Shown here: piece by piece, positions 32,233-42,589 of the stretch
Layout: each line of letters opens with the position of its first letter
Position numbering within the stretch: the first letter of the stretch is position 1
NCBI GenBank assembly: GCA_033064195.1
Contig: JARBJD010000079.1
Coordinates: 1 to 64,000, forward strand
Source: Blattamonas nauphoetae
Lineage: Eukaryota; Preaxostyla; Oxymonadida
DNA: 64,000 nt
Direction: 5' to 3'
Translations under genes and position numbers: made by a program
Notes under the pieces: generated by a model
Databases searched by the model: none
Told to the model about the DNA's origin: nothing
What the model saw: the letters and a program-made list of their open reading frames with translations, nothing else

Positions 32233-32834
32233 TGCGAATGGATCTCTGCGAATGTTGTCCCACTATTCCACATCATCAAGTTTGATTCTGTCGTTTCTTG
32301 TGAGAGATAGATCTCATCTTCGAGTCACAAGTTGATCACATCCACTTGTACTGTTTTCGCGTGAATCCTCATGTCGATTCAGGATCGGTTGAGACCTGTG
32401 AACGACTTGAAGAATCTTGTAAATGAGACCCAGTTGAATGGGAGTTTTCGTTTGTCGGAAAGTGGGTGAAGGGATGAAACGAGTTTGTTATGGGAAGGCA
32501 GGTTTGGGCGGAATTGAATCGTATCCGACCTCTCACCAAAGGATTTCGATTCAATGTACAACATTCTTCTCCGATTTTGATGGGTTGAGACGTTCTCCAT
32601 TGCTAAGTGTGGTCTGTTCTGTGCGCACTGTTTTCCACCAATTTTCAGAGGCGTCATCGTATCAAACGCTCATCAATTGATCAAGATCTGCGCGAAGGGA
32701 TTTTCTCTTCATCCATAGACTGGTTGTACAGCTGCTCGTCACGTCATGGTTTGACACGAGAACGTGTCATTCAAATCAGAGAATATAATTGTGGAGATAT
32801 CTGAGAAGGAATCGAAAACAGAAAGCATATCATA
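32233..32834. promoter_or_regulatory. shared 5' flank of receptor gene A (duplicated at gene B)
   Basis: The first 110-120 bp upstream of the start (32233-32340) are essentially identical to 49648-49755 upstream of gene B (for example TCTGCGAATGTTGTCCCACT). Further out, to about 32.83 kb, the two flanks remain alignable but diverge. No TATA box or defined motif can be assigned. The tight conservation next to the start codon could reflect recent duplication, gene conversion or shared promoter sequence. Confidence 0.45.
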
Positions 32835-33435
32835 GTACTGTCACCAAAGCGCCGAAATTCAATAAACCGCCTAAAATCGAGATTTTTTCTGGGAAATGTA
32901 GTTTTGGTGAGAAAATAATCCTGAAAAAAATTTGGAGCTAAAGACCCATTATTCGCCGAGAAAACCTAAAATTCGTCATTTTGGCCACTTCCAAAAAGTG
33001 TATTTTTGCAATATCTCAACAACCAGTGGATCAATTGTTTTGATTTTTCTTCCAGATTCTTTTTTTGATGATTTGAACATTTTGTAAAAAAATCGAAAAA
33101 AATTATGGGTATCTGGAAAGATTCAAAAAAACCCATATTTTCTCGAGAAAAAATTCTTAGAAAAAAAAATGGTTTCTTTTTTGAGCATCTTTTGTCGAGA
33201 TCGATACGAACAATATGCAATTTGTTTGGTGAAAAACGGATGGTTGGTTGTGGAGATATGACGTCGAAAAGTTGAAAAAAAAGGTGTGTATCCTACTGTG
33301 TGAGGCTACAGAGCCCAAAAATGGGTCTTTAGCTCCAAATTTTTTTCAGGATTATTTTCTCACCAAAACTACATTTCCCAGAAAAAATCTCGATTTTCGG
33401 CGGTTTATTGAAAACCGGCGGTTTGGTGACAGCAC
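32835..33435. mobile_element. 601-bp foldback/MITE-like element
   Basis: The two ends are inverted repeats of about 115 bp with few mismatches: left GTACTGTCACCAAAGCGCCG and right, read on the minus strand, GTGCTGTCACCAAACCGCCG. They continue through GATTTTTTCTGGGAAATGTA. The AT-rich middle codes for nothing recognisable. The duplicated block upstream of gene B (near 50230-50250) lacks this segment but aligns on both sides, giving an empty site. TATCA flanks both sides (32829-32833 and 33436-33440), a possible 5-bp duplication. No superfamily can be named. Confidence 0.85.
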
Positions 33436-33439
33436 TATC

Positions 33440-34070
33440 AATGAGGTCCATCACTTGGACTCGGTCTCGAAATCTTCCAACTGGACCACAAAACCCAAGT
33501 TGGTTGAAATTGAAGAATCATTGTTACACCATGTCTCAGATGATAACAAAGAGATCTCCATGTATTCAAATTACGGAACTGTGCGAGATGATGAAGTTTT
33601 AGTTTTGGGGACTAGTGGCTCCATTGGAATGTCAGCTGAACGAACTGTGTGGCGAATGACGAGTCAGTGACATCAATCGATCAACAGAAAGGAGGAATTA
33701 TTGGACTTGCCAAACTCAAGTTCCAGATATTTGTGATACAAGACAGAAACGAGGAGAGTTCATCGAGAAATCCCGCTCCTTCAATTCAAACAGAGGAACC
33801 CGACATGAATGAGGAAGGAGTGATGTAGTCAAACGCCAGTGAGAAGATCATTGGAGTGGATCGATCAACAATCACTTCTCACGAGGTGTGACGATTGGAT
33901 GGTGGAGTTGAGAAGAAAAGCCAAACAATGGGGCGATCTCAGACTGCCCACCTTTCATTCAGCCGGAACCCTTCTAAGAATCGAGTTCCAACGATAATCA
34001 TCCCGCTGTTGATTGAATTTTGCATATATTGAAGTTCAAATCCAGAATTTCTACCGGCACTGGCCGAATC
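33440..34070 (+). pseudogene. relic of a divergent beta-helix-family gene, first part
   Basis: Coding-like plus-strand pieces in several frames. After 33650 the frame reads ESVTSIDQQKGGIIGLAKLK, then FQIFVIQDRNEESSSRNPAP; the same segment at 50460-50640 reads ESVTSLEEQNGGIVGHVKLK. Stops interrupt both copies. The relic lies head to head with gene A. It has no membrane or kinase motif that I can see. Confidence 0.45.
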
Positions 34071-34076
34071 CATTCT

Positions 34077-36720
34077 TTACACTTCAAACGCGGAGACTAT
34101 TGATGAAAGTGTCATGCAATTCCTCCCACGGGAGAAATATGAATCTAATAATCTGCTGTTGCACTCAATGACCATTTCAATCCACGGTTTATTAGACATT
34201 CCGTTGGGCATCATAGAAGGCGACTCTGCTGTTGGAATCCTGATTGATATTGTGAACTCAACAACAACTCTCTCACATCTCCGTTTCCACCCGTCGGAAA
34301 TCCGTTCAGTGAGAGTTGGAATCTCTTCTGTTGTGAAGAAAATTCCGAGAGAAATCTGGGTTCCTTCCACAGACCTGCCTCTTGGATACAACTCTCGATA
34401 TCTTCGACTAGACCACAGTTTGTTTGCTTTGATGAGTCGCAAGCAAACAACTCTGTCTCTAGTCGCCTCAATGCCGTCAGAATCGTCAATCGTTTTCAGT
34501 TCGTGTTCATTCTCGGATTTTGGAGTGTCTGACGATGGTCTGCTCTCTTTCAGCGTAAATGTGTTGAATGCTCCCCTTCTTAACTGAAAGATGTCCAACA
34601 TATCGACCACCCACTCATCACTTGCCCACCACCACTCCGATCGGGCTGGGAATGTGAGCATTGTGGGATCATCGATGAAGGACAGCGACAATGTTCTGAA
34701 GGATGGACTTGTTCCTCGAATGAGTATCATGACCTCATTTCTCATTGCGAACACGACGATCTCGAAGTGTCTCTCGAACGCTGTCGAGACAACCTCAACC
34801 AACCCCTCCATGACCCACACTTCCCTCTCTGCCTCCCACACCTTCCTCAACTGCTCATGGACCTCATCCACAACATCCGAACACGGGGGTTCGCTCTGAT
34901 AGAATCAAGTTAGGTCTTTCACTGTTCTCGCCTGTTCGTTCATCAAATGCTCTGCGACTTCTGCTGGTCTGTCACAACAAAAGCGGGACGATTCGATTTC
35001 TGGGAAACTCAGCGTTCTCGTTCTGTCTCAGAAACTGCAGATTCGATTCGTGTTTCTCTGCATATTGCGTCGGCTCGCTCTCCTGCATCACTCCTTCCAA
35101 TCTGGAAGTGACCAGAACGAACATTTCGAAATGAGCATCTTCTTATTCGATTGCCACAACGAACTTGATGCATCTTCCAGATGGATGGATGCTCTCGAAT
35201 GTGAGGTTTGAGGATGTGAACTCGGATGGATTCGGCAGCTGCATTGGGGCTCTTGATTGTGACCGAATGTTGGACAGTCTCAGCCAGTCGAACCTTCTGT
35301 TGACTTCGAAGTCGGCAGGGAATGGAGGGGCGGTTCTGTTTTCGTCCTGTCCTGGCGGGATGTCGACGATTTTGTGGTTCAGCTGCATCTTCTTCACCAA
35401 CACGGCACGAATCGTGAGACCGAATACAGATGCTGCTGCTGCTAGCAACTGTTCGGCTGAGAATGGTATGTGGTCAATTCTCAGAGCCTGTATACATCGC
35501 ATGCGATATACATCCCGATGAACGCGAATCTTCTTTCAGCTCTTCTTCCAACTCACTCACTGATCGTGAGTGTCGGAGAGAACACGTCTGATGGTGCTGG
35601 CTGTGGAATGAGCTCCTTCCTTCGATGCAAATTGTTGGGATCCGCAGGAAAGAACCAACTGACTTTCTCGGCGGGAGAAGGACTAGTTGAAGCTGGGCTG
35701 TTCGAAGGAAGTATGAGGTTCGTTGTGAGCACGAAGAGTGTGTCGATCACGACGTTTGGAAAGGATACTCTCTCGTCATTCACTCTGACTCTGCCACCCT
35801 CACAGACGTTGTGACTTGTCATCTTTTCAACTGGCACTCCGACTGTCTCTTCAGTGACTTTTCTCTTTCCTCGTCGCGCTCCGATGTCTCCACAGACATC
35901 CTCTCTGTGACCTCAGGAACGACATGTTCTGTGTCGTGTTCATTCAATGGAGTGAACACAGCCATTCGTTCTATCTTGTCACAGACTTACGAAACGATGA
36001 GACTTGAAGTGTGTCTGCTGTCTGAGATGAAGATGAAGAAGTCGTTTGTGTGTGGAAGTGGGATTTATGAGATACAGGCATGCTCTTTCGCATTCCTGGT
36101 TGACGATTGGACGTCTGGATCAAAAACTATGATTGAAGTGCCAATGAGGGAAGGACAGAAACTGAAAATCTCGGAAACCGTGTCTCATCCTTCCTTAATC
36201 TCGTCGTGCTCGTCGAAAGGAGATGTTGGAGCACTGGACGTCGCTCTTGTGTCATCTGGAACTCTGACGATCTCCGACACATCGTTCGTGTCATGCTCAG
36301 CTACTGGAAATGGAGGAGCTCTCTTCGTCAGCCTTTCAGCCAGCACCTCCCCCTCAACTTCTTTCCCGTCACTCATTTTTGGATCAGGTTCTGATTGCAA
36401 CAATGGGATTCTGGGATCGAAAGTGTTTGTGCAAAACTGAAATCTGAAGAGAGATTCTGAAGGAGTTCTGATTGGACTGAGATCAACACTCTCTGGCTCA
36501 CTCGTCGCCACAGCAGAGACGAACGTCTGTGTTGGGACCAAAACAGCGCCGAGTCACTTCTGTTCTTTTGGTCTCCTCACATTGCCCAATCTGGTGCTGT
36601 CCCTGTTCACAAACTCGGAAGTTCGAGATCTGATCATCTTGTTTCCAGAAAGAGAACGAAAAAAGTGAATTGTCTGTTGAAATGGGGATACTTTTTTTTG
36701 AGGTGTCCACAAACTTGTTT
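34077..36720 (+). pseudogene. relic of a divergent beta-helix surface-protein gene, main part
   Basis: Successive plus-strand frames show beta-helix coils: 34114-34587 (ESSIVFSSCSFSDFGVSDD), 35165-35521 (SAGNGGAVLFSSCPGGMSTI) and 35811-36440 (SGTLTISDTSFVSCSATGNG, then GALFVSLSAS). The pieces are in different frames with stops between them, so the gene is dead. A matching but separately decayed copy lies at 50.7-52.0 and 55.25-55.8 kb. The uninterrupted sequence at 35.81-35.89 kb is the empty site for the Mutator-like element in the other copy. Confidence 0.7.
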
Positions 36721-36893
36721 TAAGGGTTGATCATTCTACCATCAATCTTTCCCTCTTTGACTAAATCACACATTGGTCATTTCGTTGAAGACATTGATTG
36801 AATCGTTGCCTCTTTAACCTCTCATTCATGTTCAACATAGACTATTGAAATAGTGTTTTATCGAACTTTTTCTAAAAATCAATGTTTGAGATA

Positions 36894-38344
36894 CTGCCCG
36901 ACACGACGTCCTGATCCGGCTGTAAAACGGATGTATTTTTCTGAATAGAGGCACAATGTGGTTCAATTTTCTATGAATACTAATTTTGAGAGTTAGACAC
37001 AGTTTGACATTAAAGTAGAAACCAAAAAATTCTGTGTGACGCGAAAACTGTAAAATAAAAAAAATGATGGTCATGATGTTCGCGACATGACATCTGATCC
37101 ACTTCATCCAGCTCGACCACTCTAATATTTCGTCATTTTTCCTTCACGAGAGTAACACTCGAGGAGGCGGTCACCGTATGAGAGAACGATGTTGTCGATA
37201 CTTTCTTGTGGGATCGATTTCCAGCATATCACGATTGCTTTCCGCAGTGAGTCAATTGTGTCATAAACTTCGAAATTCTCATATAATTTGGTAGTGAGCA
37301 TTGCCCAGACGTGTTCAATTGGGTTCAAGTCGCTAGAGAGAGGTGGAAGGAATTTGTGACTGATATTCGCCAATTCAATTCGGGGAAGTTCCGTTTTATT
37401 CTTGTGCCAACCCGCATTATCGCTCAGAAGGACCCGTGTGTCGAGTGGAGGGTCCATCTGAGCGTTTGTGAGTCCGTTGATGAGGGCATCTGTGTAGATT
37501 CTGCCGTTGATGTTCTCTTCTGTGATGAAGAGATTGCTTTTGAACCCAACTCCAACACATCCCCAAATGTTGAGTTTGATTGGATGAGCGCGTGATTCTG
37601 ATTCGGGTCGTTGTGTGTCTTTCTCACTTAATGACCGGTAATACTTATCTGGTCCTCTCCCTCTCACAGTTTTCTCGTCGTCAAATAGACACAGGTCAGG
37701 AAGATAGCCTTTTGAAAGAGTCTCTTTGGCGAAGTCGAATCTGTTTTTGATGTGGTGTGGTTGGAAGGGGGGAACTTTATGATGTTTGTGGAGACCTATT
37801 TTGTTTGCTTTCAGGAAGCGTTGGAAGGAACGGTCGGATCCTGGCAATTTGAGATCTCTTTTCAATTGGATTGCGGAGCTGTATGTTTTGTTCTTGATCG
37901 CAAGCTGGACATTTTTGAGTGTTTTGTTGGGATAGAGGTGTGACTGGGGTTTATGATTCACAACTCGCGGTCGATCGGTGACGATGAGAGTGTGAGAGTA
38001 CTTTGAGACTGTGTTGACAGAGACTTTCAGATGGCGAGCTGTTTCATTTCTTCCTTTGCCTTTCCTTCGTTCTTTCTGAATCTTTCTTTGATTCGACAGA
38101 GACAATCTTGGAACCATTGTTGAGCGCAATCAGAGGCGAATCACGTGTCCTGTCGTTCTACGAATGTCCCCCAACTTTAGTATTTCACGTCATTCTCTTC
38201 TACTGTTCACTACAGTTCTTTCAAAAAAATTCAGGAGATGTCTAACCCCGTGGAGTTGAAGTAAGTGAAAAAGGAACTCTCATCTCTCTCTTGTCCTGTC
38301 AAAAAACAAAAAATACAGCCGGATCAGGTCGTCGTGTCGGGCAG
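36894..38344. mobile_element. Tc1-type transposon, apparently complete
   Basis: A 1,451-bp element with inverted ends CTGCCCGACACGACGTCCTG (left) and, on the minus strand, CTGCCCGACACGACGACCTG (right). They match over about 32 bp with one mismatch and continue into GATCCGGCTGTA. TA dinucleotides at 36892-36893 and 38345-38346 are the expected target duplication. It contains one intact transposase gene. The near-identical ends and open gene suggest a young copy. It sits between gene B's 3' flank and the divergent relic. Confidence 0.95.
37122..38117 (-). CDS. Tc1-family transposase, DD34E
   Basis: A 331-residue frame from the first ATG at 38117; the open frame extends four codons upstream without an ATG. 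The N-terminal helix-turn-helix is visible (SNQRKIQKERRKGKGRNETA, then LKVSVNTVSKYS). The catalytic triad is D in LCLFDDEKTV, D in LLSDNAGWHKN and E in LNPIEHVWAML, with exactly 34 residues between the second D and the E, as in Tc1. The enzyme cuts at the inverted ends and inserts at TA. No stop or frameshift is seen, so it may be functional. Confidence 0.93.
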   Translation of the reverse strand: MVPRLSLSNQRKIQKERRKGKGRNETARHLKVSVNTVSKYSHTLIVTDRPRVVNHKPQSHLYPNKTLKNVQLAIKNKTYSSAIQLKRDLKLPGSDRSFQRFLKANKIGLHKHHKVPPFQPHHIKNRFDFAKETLSKGYLPDLCLFDDEKTVRGRGPDKYYRSLSEKDTQRPESESRAHPIKLNIWGCVGVGFKSNLFITEENINGRIYTDALINGLTNAQMDPPLDTRVLLSDNAGWHKNKTELPRIELANISHKFLPPLSSDLNPIEHVWAMLTTKLYENFEVYDTIDSLRKAIVICWKSIPQESIDNIVLSYGDRLLECYSREGKMTKY

Positions 38345-38773
38345 TAGAGGTGTTTCGTTCCATTTGGACATATCAGAGAAAATCTCTCAAATGAGTCTCC
38401 ACAGAGAAAAGTACCAATCAATGGTGAGATGGTAAAGAGAAGGAATCGAGTGTCTGGAACACAACGACATTCGACTTTGATGTGCTGAAATGGGAACGTG
38501 AAAATTATGAATGGCAGAAGAGAGAGAAGGATTGAGTTGGCACAATGAGCACTAAGTGTCGAGAAATGATGAGAATGGAAGATTGATCGCGATAACGCGT
38601 TGATGATAGACGAGAAGGAAAAATGAGTCACTCAACTGGCGAGAAACGTGAAGAACGAACTGAAAGGAAGAAATGTGGAGTGGAATAAAGACGAGTGGAG
38701 TGAGAAAGAATGAAAGAGAGAATGATTTCTAATCAAGTATGTGTTGACGTATGGAGACGACCGAACTCCCCGA
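38345..38773. other. 3' flank of receptor gene B
   Basis: 429 bp between the Tc1 element and the stop codon of gene B. A minus-strand frame of 110 residues (38299-38631) overlaps the transposon end and is not convincing. Pyrimidine-rich on the minus strand, like the region after gene C. Confidence 0.4.
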
Positions 38774-39654
38774 TCACAATTTTCCATCAACCACCTTCAC
38801 TCGCTTCATCGTTTCTGGGTGCGATGGTTTCTCGAGTGAAGGATGATCCAGAAAGCGTTCGATTTCTTCAAAAGTCGGCCGGTTCTTCGCATCCAGAGAG
38901 AGACACTGCGTGATCATCGCTGCGAGAGAGGTGTCCAGCCCTGCCATCGGAGGAAGCACTCCCACTCCCAGTTGTCGCTGAGCATTCACTGCGTCCACTT
39001 CCCGAAAAGGAATCTGAAGTGTCTCCATCTCCCACAGAATCAGACCAAGACTGAACACTGCACACGCTCCACCATCCAACTCCCTCCCCTCCCCTGTTTC
39101 TGGCGCCTTCCATCGGTCTTCCTCGTGCTCTGCTTTCGCTGTCGACTGGTCTGTTTCTTGTTTGATGTCTGAGAAGACGCGAGATGGAACGAGTTGATCG
39201 TTGTCTTGTCCTGATTTCGTCTGTGTTGGCTGGGTGTTGTTCAACTTTTTGTGCGGGTGTTGTTTGCTGGACAGACACACAACACCCGCCGAATCGAAAA
39301 AAACTTGGTGAGGCGAAAGCTGACGCAGAATGAAGTCGTGTGTCCCCTTCGCCGAGATCGACGAGAGAGCCGCAACCAGCTGCTTCTGAACGGCCATCTT
39401 GTCGAATGACATTCCTGGAGTTGGATGATGCAGTCGGTTGAACAGCGTGTCGTTCTTGTTCACGACCCGTGTTTCGTTCCCATCCACACCACATGCCATC
39501 ACAAAGTCTTCCATTTTGTCATCTTCATCGTCTTTGTTTGAAGGAACACTCGTTCCGACTCGTCCAATTTCTACAAAAACGAGATCTTGACGTATTGCTT
39601 CAGTTGGAGTGGCAAACGACGAATTGTGTAGTTGATCTGTTTGACTGATTGTTT
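38774..39654 (-). pseudogene. receptor gene B, 3' part: cytoplasmic pseudokinase domain
   Basis: About 290 residues, separated from their gene by DIRS2. The fold of a protein kinase C-lobe is clear: a catalytic-loop equivalent (LRQLSPHQVFFDSAG), an APE-like motif (DRWKAPETG), VFSLGLILWEMETLQIPF as helix F, and CLSLDAKNRPTFEEIERFL as helix I. The HRD aspartate and the DFG motif are replaced, so phosphotransfer is unlikely. The same architecture is intact in gene C. The host frame on the other side of DIRS2 ends in DIKFEE and this side resumes with TISQTDQLHNSS in phase. Confidence 0.85.
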
Positions 39655-40009
39655 TTTGACACAAACCAGTGCTCATCAACAGATTGAGTGAGACCCTGGG
39701 TCCGCAAAAGATGGTCCATGGGTTGGCCGATCAACAAATGCAATAAAAAGATTTATCTGTTGAAAGTAAATATCCCAACTCGAGAGGTGAATCATCGAGC
39801 CGGTTCTGCCCAAGTGGGGGCGGTTGATGAGCAAAAGATGGGATCAACCCATAAATCCAGAAATCCCCAACGGGGAGCAAAAACTGGAGAAAAAGAGAGG
39901 TCAGAATGACTAATGAAGTGAAAATAACCAAAAGGTTTTAAATGTAAACGCCGCAGAGCCTGTAGAAAGCCGTTGTGCACCTCCAACAGCTGTGTGGCAG
40001 AAAAGAAGG

Positions 40010-40085
40010 TTGATGAGCACTGGTTTGTGTCAAAGGATGTCGCAAGCTCCATCCGACACAGAACCAGGGCTCATCAACAGATTGA
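40010..40085. repeat. internal complementary region of DIRS2
   Basis: The first half is complementary to the outermost left end (39655-39680) and the second half to the outermost right end (44395-44447); the join lies near 40034. In DIRS elements this region templates the ligation of cDNA ends into a circle. Confidence 0.85.
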
Positions 40086-40156
40086 GATTTGAAAAGGACT
40101 AAAATCAAGTGGAAAGTGAGAATGATAATAAGAAAAAGAAGAAATCTTGTTCGACT

Positions 40157-42589
40157 CTACTCACTTTCTCCCCTTTTACATTGACAACGGCCGTGCTTCC
40201 TCAAAGGCTGCCACCAGCAGTTGGCGAGCGAGGAGTCTGATCGACCGATTAGGACCGGAGCGGAGTAGTAGTCGTCCGCGGTGGTTGACTTGGCTGACCA
40301 TCCGACATGGGCATTCACCGCTTCGAGAGAGACATTCGCCACTCTCCTCAGAAAACTCACGGCAGCATGCTTAATTGAATAAGGTCCGAACTTGTGAGGA
40401 ACTCCAATCTCAACTAGAAGACCTTTCAGCATGAGTGCAATTGATGTCATCTTGAGTGGGGACCCATTCTTGAGGTCGACCCACACTCTTGTTGATGCGA
40501 AGTTCACTGCTTCGTTCCTCTCCTTCCAGAACTTCATCATGTTTGATCGATGAGTTTGGAGTGCCACATACGGAGAGAACGTCCCGCTGCCTTCATCTCG
40601 AACGAGACGGATGTCATGCTCTGTTTGGTTTTGTTTTGAGACGATGGATACGGTGGCATATGGGACAGAAAGGAACTCGGTCTTCTCGTAGAAGTCAACA
40701 TCCTTCCAGACGATGTTCACTATTTCCTGTCGTCGACACATCGTCGTTGCGAGAACGAGAGCGAATGTTCGAAGTTGTTGCAGTTCAACATCTGATCGTG
40801 CACGTTCGTCTATTTGGATTGACCATTGAAGAAGAAGATCAATGTCCCAGGCCACTTTGTATCGTCGCTTCGATGATTGTCTGGGATGAGAACGCGCAAT
40901 GAGTTTCCGAAAAGAGTTGAGGTGTGAGGATGAGTTGTGGAGAGTGGGGTGAAACAATCCCAACGATACGACAACCTTGACAATGGCACTATGTGGCAGT
41001 TGGTTGGGAGGTGGGAACTGACGAGAGAGTTCTGCCATGAATCCACACAGTATTGCTTCGATATTTGTCGATTTATGTACAAGAGAGTTGGGTCCATATC
41101 CACGGTCGTCACAGAAGAGTTTGAACAACTTCCACGCCCTCATCCAAGGGCCTTTGTTCTTGTATCTGTTTTCTTCAATCGTTCTCACAGATGTGTCGAT
41201 CCTTCCAACTGTACAGAGTTCTCGAAAGAACATCAATCCAACCTCGTTCTCTCTCCCAGTAAAGAAGCGCGAACCATCCCTGGAGGGAGGCTCGCTTCGA
41301 AGGAAGAGTCGGTGTTCTCGGTCATCGTTGAAAAAGGACCGAGTATCATCGAGTCCATCTCGATCTCCTTGAGAGTCGAAGTCCAACTCTGATTCGCCCA
41401 ATCTGGCGTGATAAGGACTCCCCTGATCACTCTCTCGCTCTTGAGTTTCTTCAGTACTCGAGGAATCAGCAAGATCGGAGGATGAAATAGAGGATTCATC
41501 ATCCCTAACCACAACTGGGCGAATGCATCTTTTCCAGCTGCTTCTGTTTCCTCGTACAGCGAGTAGTATCTGCTGCATGTTCTGTTCTTGTAGCTCGCGA
41601 ATAGATCTATCTGTGGAACGAAGTTCCATCGATCTTGAAGGATTTCTAGAGCTTGCTTCGTCAACTTGTACTCCGCCTGAGGGTGAAGGCGCGAGAGAGC
41701 ATCTGCTGTCACGTTCTGACATCCAGGAATGTGTTGGATGTCCACCATCTGCAACCCGGATTTCTCGATTGTCAGGAGAGTCTGACGTGTGATCTGGCAC
41801 AACGTCTCGCCCGCATTCTGTCTTTTCAAATTGGAGATTGCCGATCTGTTGTCGCTCCTCACTGCGAATGTTGAAATGTAATTTGCCTTCAAGATTGGTT
41901 CTGTTCGAATGAATGCGAAGCGAATCGCTGCGGTCTCCTTCCAATTCGATGTTTGACTCTTTTGTTTTTCTGTCCAGAACGCGTGGATCAACGTTTCCTT
42001 GTCGTTGATCGTCAACTGGCAGCCCCACCCTGATGGGCTCGCGTCTGTCGTAATGAAAGCCTGTGGAGTGTTCATCTTGAATGCTCTTGGAAGATTCTCC
42101 TTGACTTTTGATGTCCAATGAGTCAATTCTCCCAGAATCATTGGATTCAGCTGGAAATGAGAGTTCCATCCTCCCTTCCTGACCGCTTCGTCCTTCATCT
42201 TGTTCATCTGTTTGAGGTATAGGCTTGTCGATGGAACTGATGTCCGCAGAAAGTTGAGATGTCCAATCAGAGTGGCCAGCTCCTTCACAGGAATAATTTG
42301 TCGCGAAATAGTCTTCGCTTTGATGATTTGTAACAGATTCAACAGTTTCGACTGACGAGATGGTGTGATGGATAGTGTCTGAGTGAGAGCGTTGATCCTC
42401 CATCCAAGAAATTCGATCACCTGAGTTGGTGACAGCTGACACTTGTTCAAGGCTATTTCGAACCCTAGAGACTTCAGCATTGTCACTGCCTGCTCTGTCT
42501 TTGTCTGTGATTCTGATTTGTTCTTGGCAATGAGTAACACGTCGTCCAAGTAGAAAATGATTGGCATTTGGAGTTCCATCCTCAGCCAT
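40157..42589 (-). CDS. DIRS2 tyrosine recombinase
   Basis: An 810-residue open frame; its first half overlaps the reverse transcriptase gene in another frame and its N-terminal repeats of Asp/Ser/Arg probably have little meaning, so the functional start is uncertain. The recombinase proper runs from about residue 490: an N-terminal SAM-like domain (WMRAWKLFKLFCDDRGYGPN), then TFALVLATTMCRRQEIVNIV with the first catalytic Arg, then IKHAAVSFLRR, an HVGW motif and the C-terminal DDYYSAP with the nucleophilic Tyr. It integrates the circular DNA copy of the element. Confidence 0.85.
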   Translation of the reverse strand: MAEDGTPNANHFLLGRRVTHCQEQIRITDKDRAGSDNAEVSRVRNSLEQVSAVTNSGDRISWMEDQRSHSDTIHHTISSVETVESVTNHQSEDYFATNYSCEGAGHSDWTSQLSADISSIDKPIPQTDEQDEGRSGQEGRMELSFPAESNDSGRIDSLDIKSQGESSKSIQDEHSTGFHYDRREPIRVGLPVDDQRQGNVDPRVLDRKTKESNIELEGDRSDSLRIHSNRTNLEGKLHFNIRSEERQQIGNLQFEKTECGRDVVPDHTSDSPDNREIRVADGGHPTHSWMSERDSRCSLAPSPSGGVQVDEASSRNPSRSMELRSTDRSIRELQEQNMQQILLAVRGNRSSWKRCIRPVVVRDDESSISSSDLADSSSTEETQERESDQGSPYHARLGESELDFDSQGDRDGLDDTRSFFNDDREHRLFLRSEPPSRDGSRFFTGRENEVGLMFFRELCTVGRIDTSVRTIEENRYKNKGPWMRAWKLFKLFCDDRGYGPNSLVHKSTNIEAILCGFMAELSRQFPPPNQLPHSAIVKVVVSLGLFHPTLHNSSSHLNSFRKLIARSHPRQSSKRRYKVAWDIDLLLQWSIQIDERARSDVELQQLRTFALVLATTMCRRQEIVNIVWKDVDFYEKTEFLSVPYATVSIVSKQNQTEHDIRLVRDEGSGTFSPYVALQTHRSNMMKFWKERNEAVNFASTRVWVDLKNGSPLKMTSIALMLKGLLVEIGVPHKFGPYSIKHAAVSFLRRVANVSLEAVNAHVGWSAKSTTADDYYSAPVLIGRSDSSLANCWWQPLRKHGRCQCKRGESE

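Noticed and set aside
36894-38344. mariner (DD34D) assignment
   Set aside because: The third catalytic residue is Glu with a 34-residue spacing, which fits Tc1 and not mariner.
38299-38631. 110-residue minus-strand frame near the Tc1 element
   Set aside because: It starts in host 3' flank and ends inside the transposon terminus; no homology recognised.
40157-42589. Separate protein encoded by the first half of the DIRS2 recombinase frame
   Set aside because: The part overlapping the reverse transcriptase is Ser/Asp/Arg-rich shadow coding and shows no domain.
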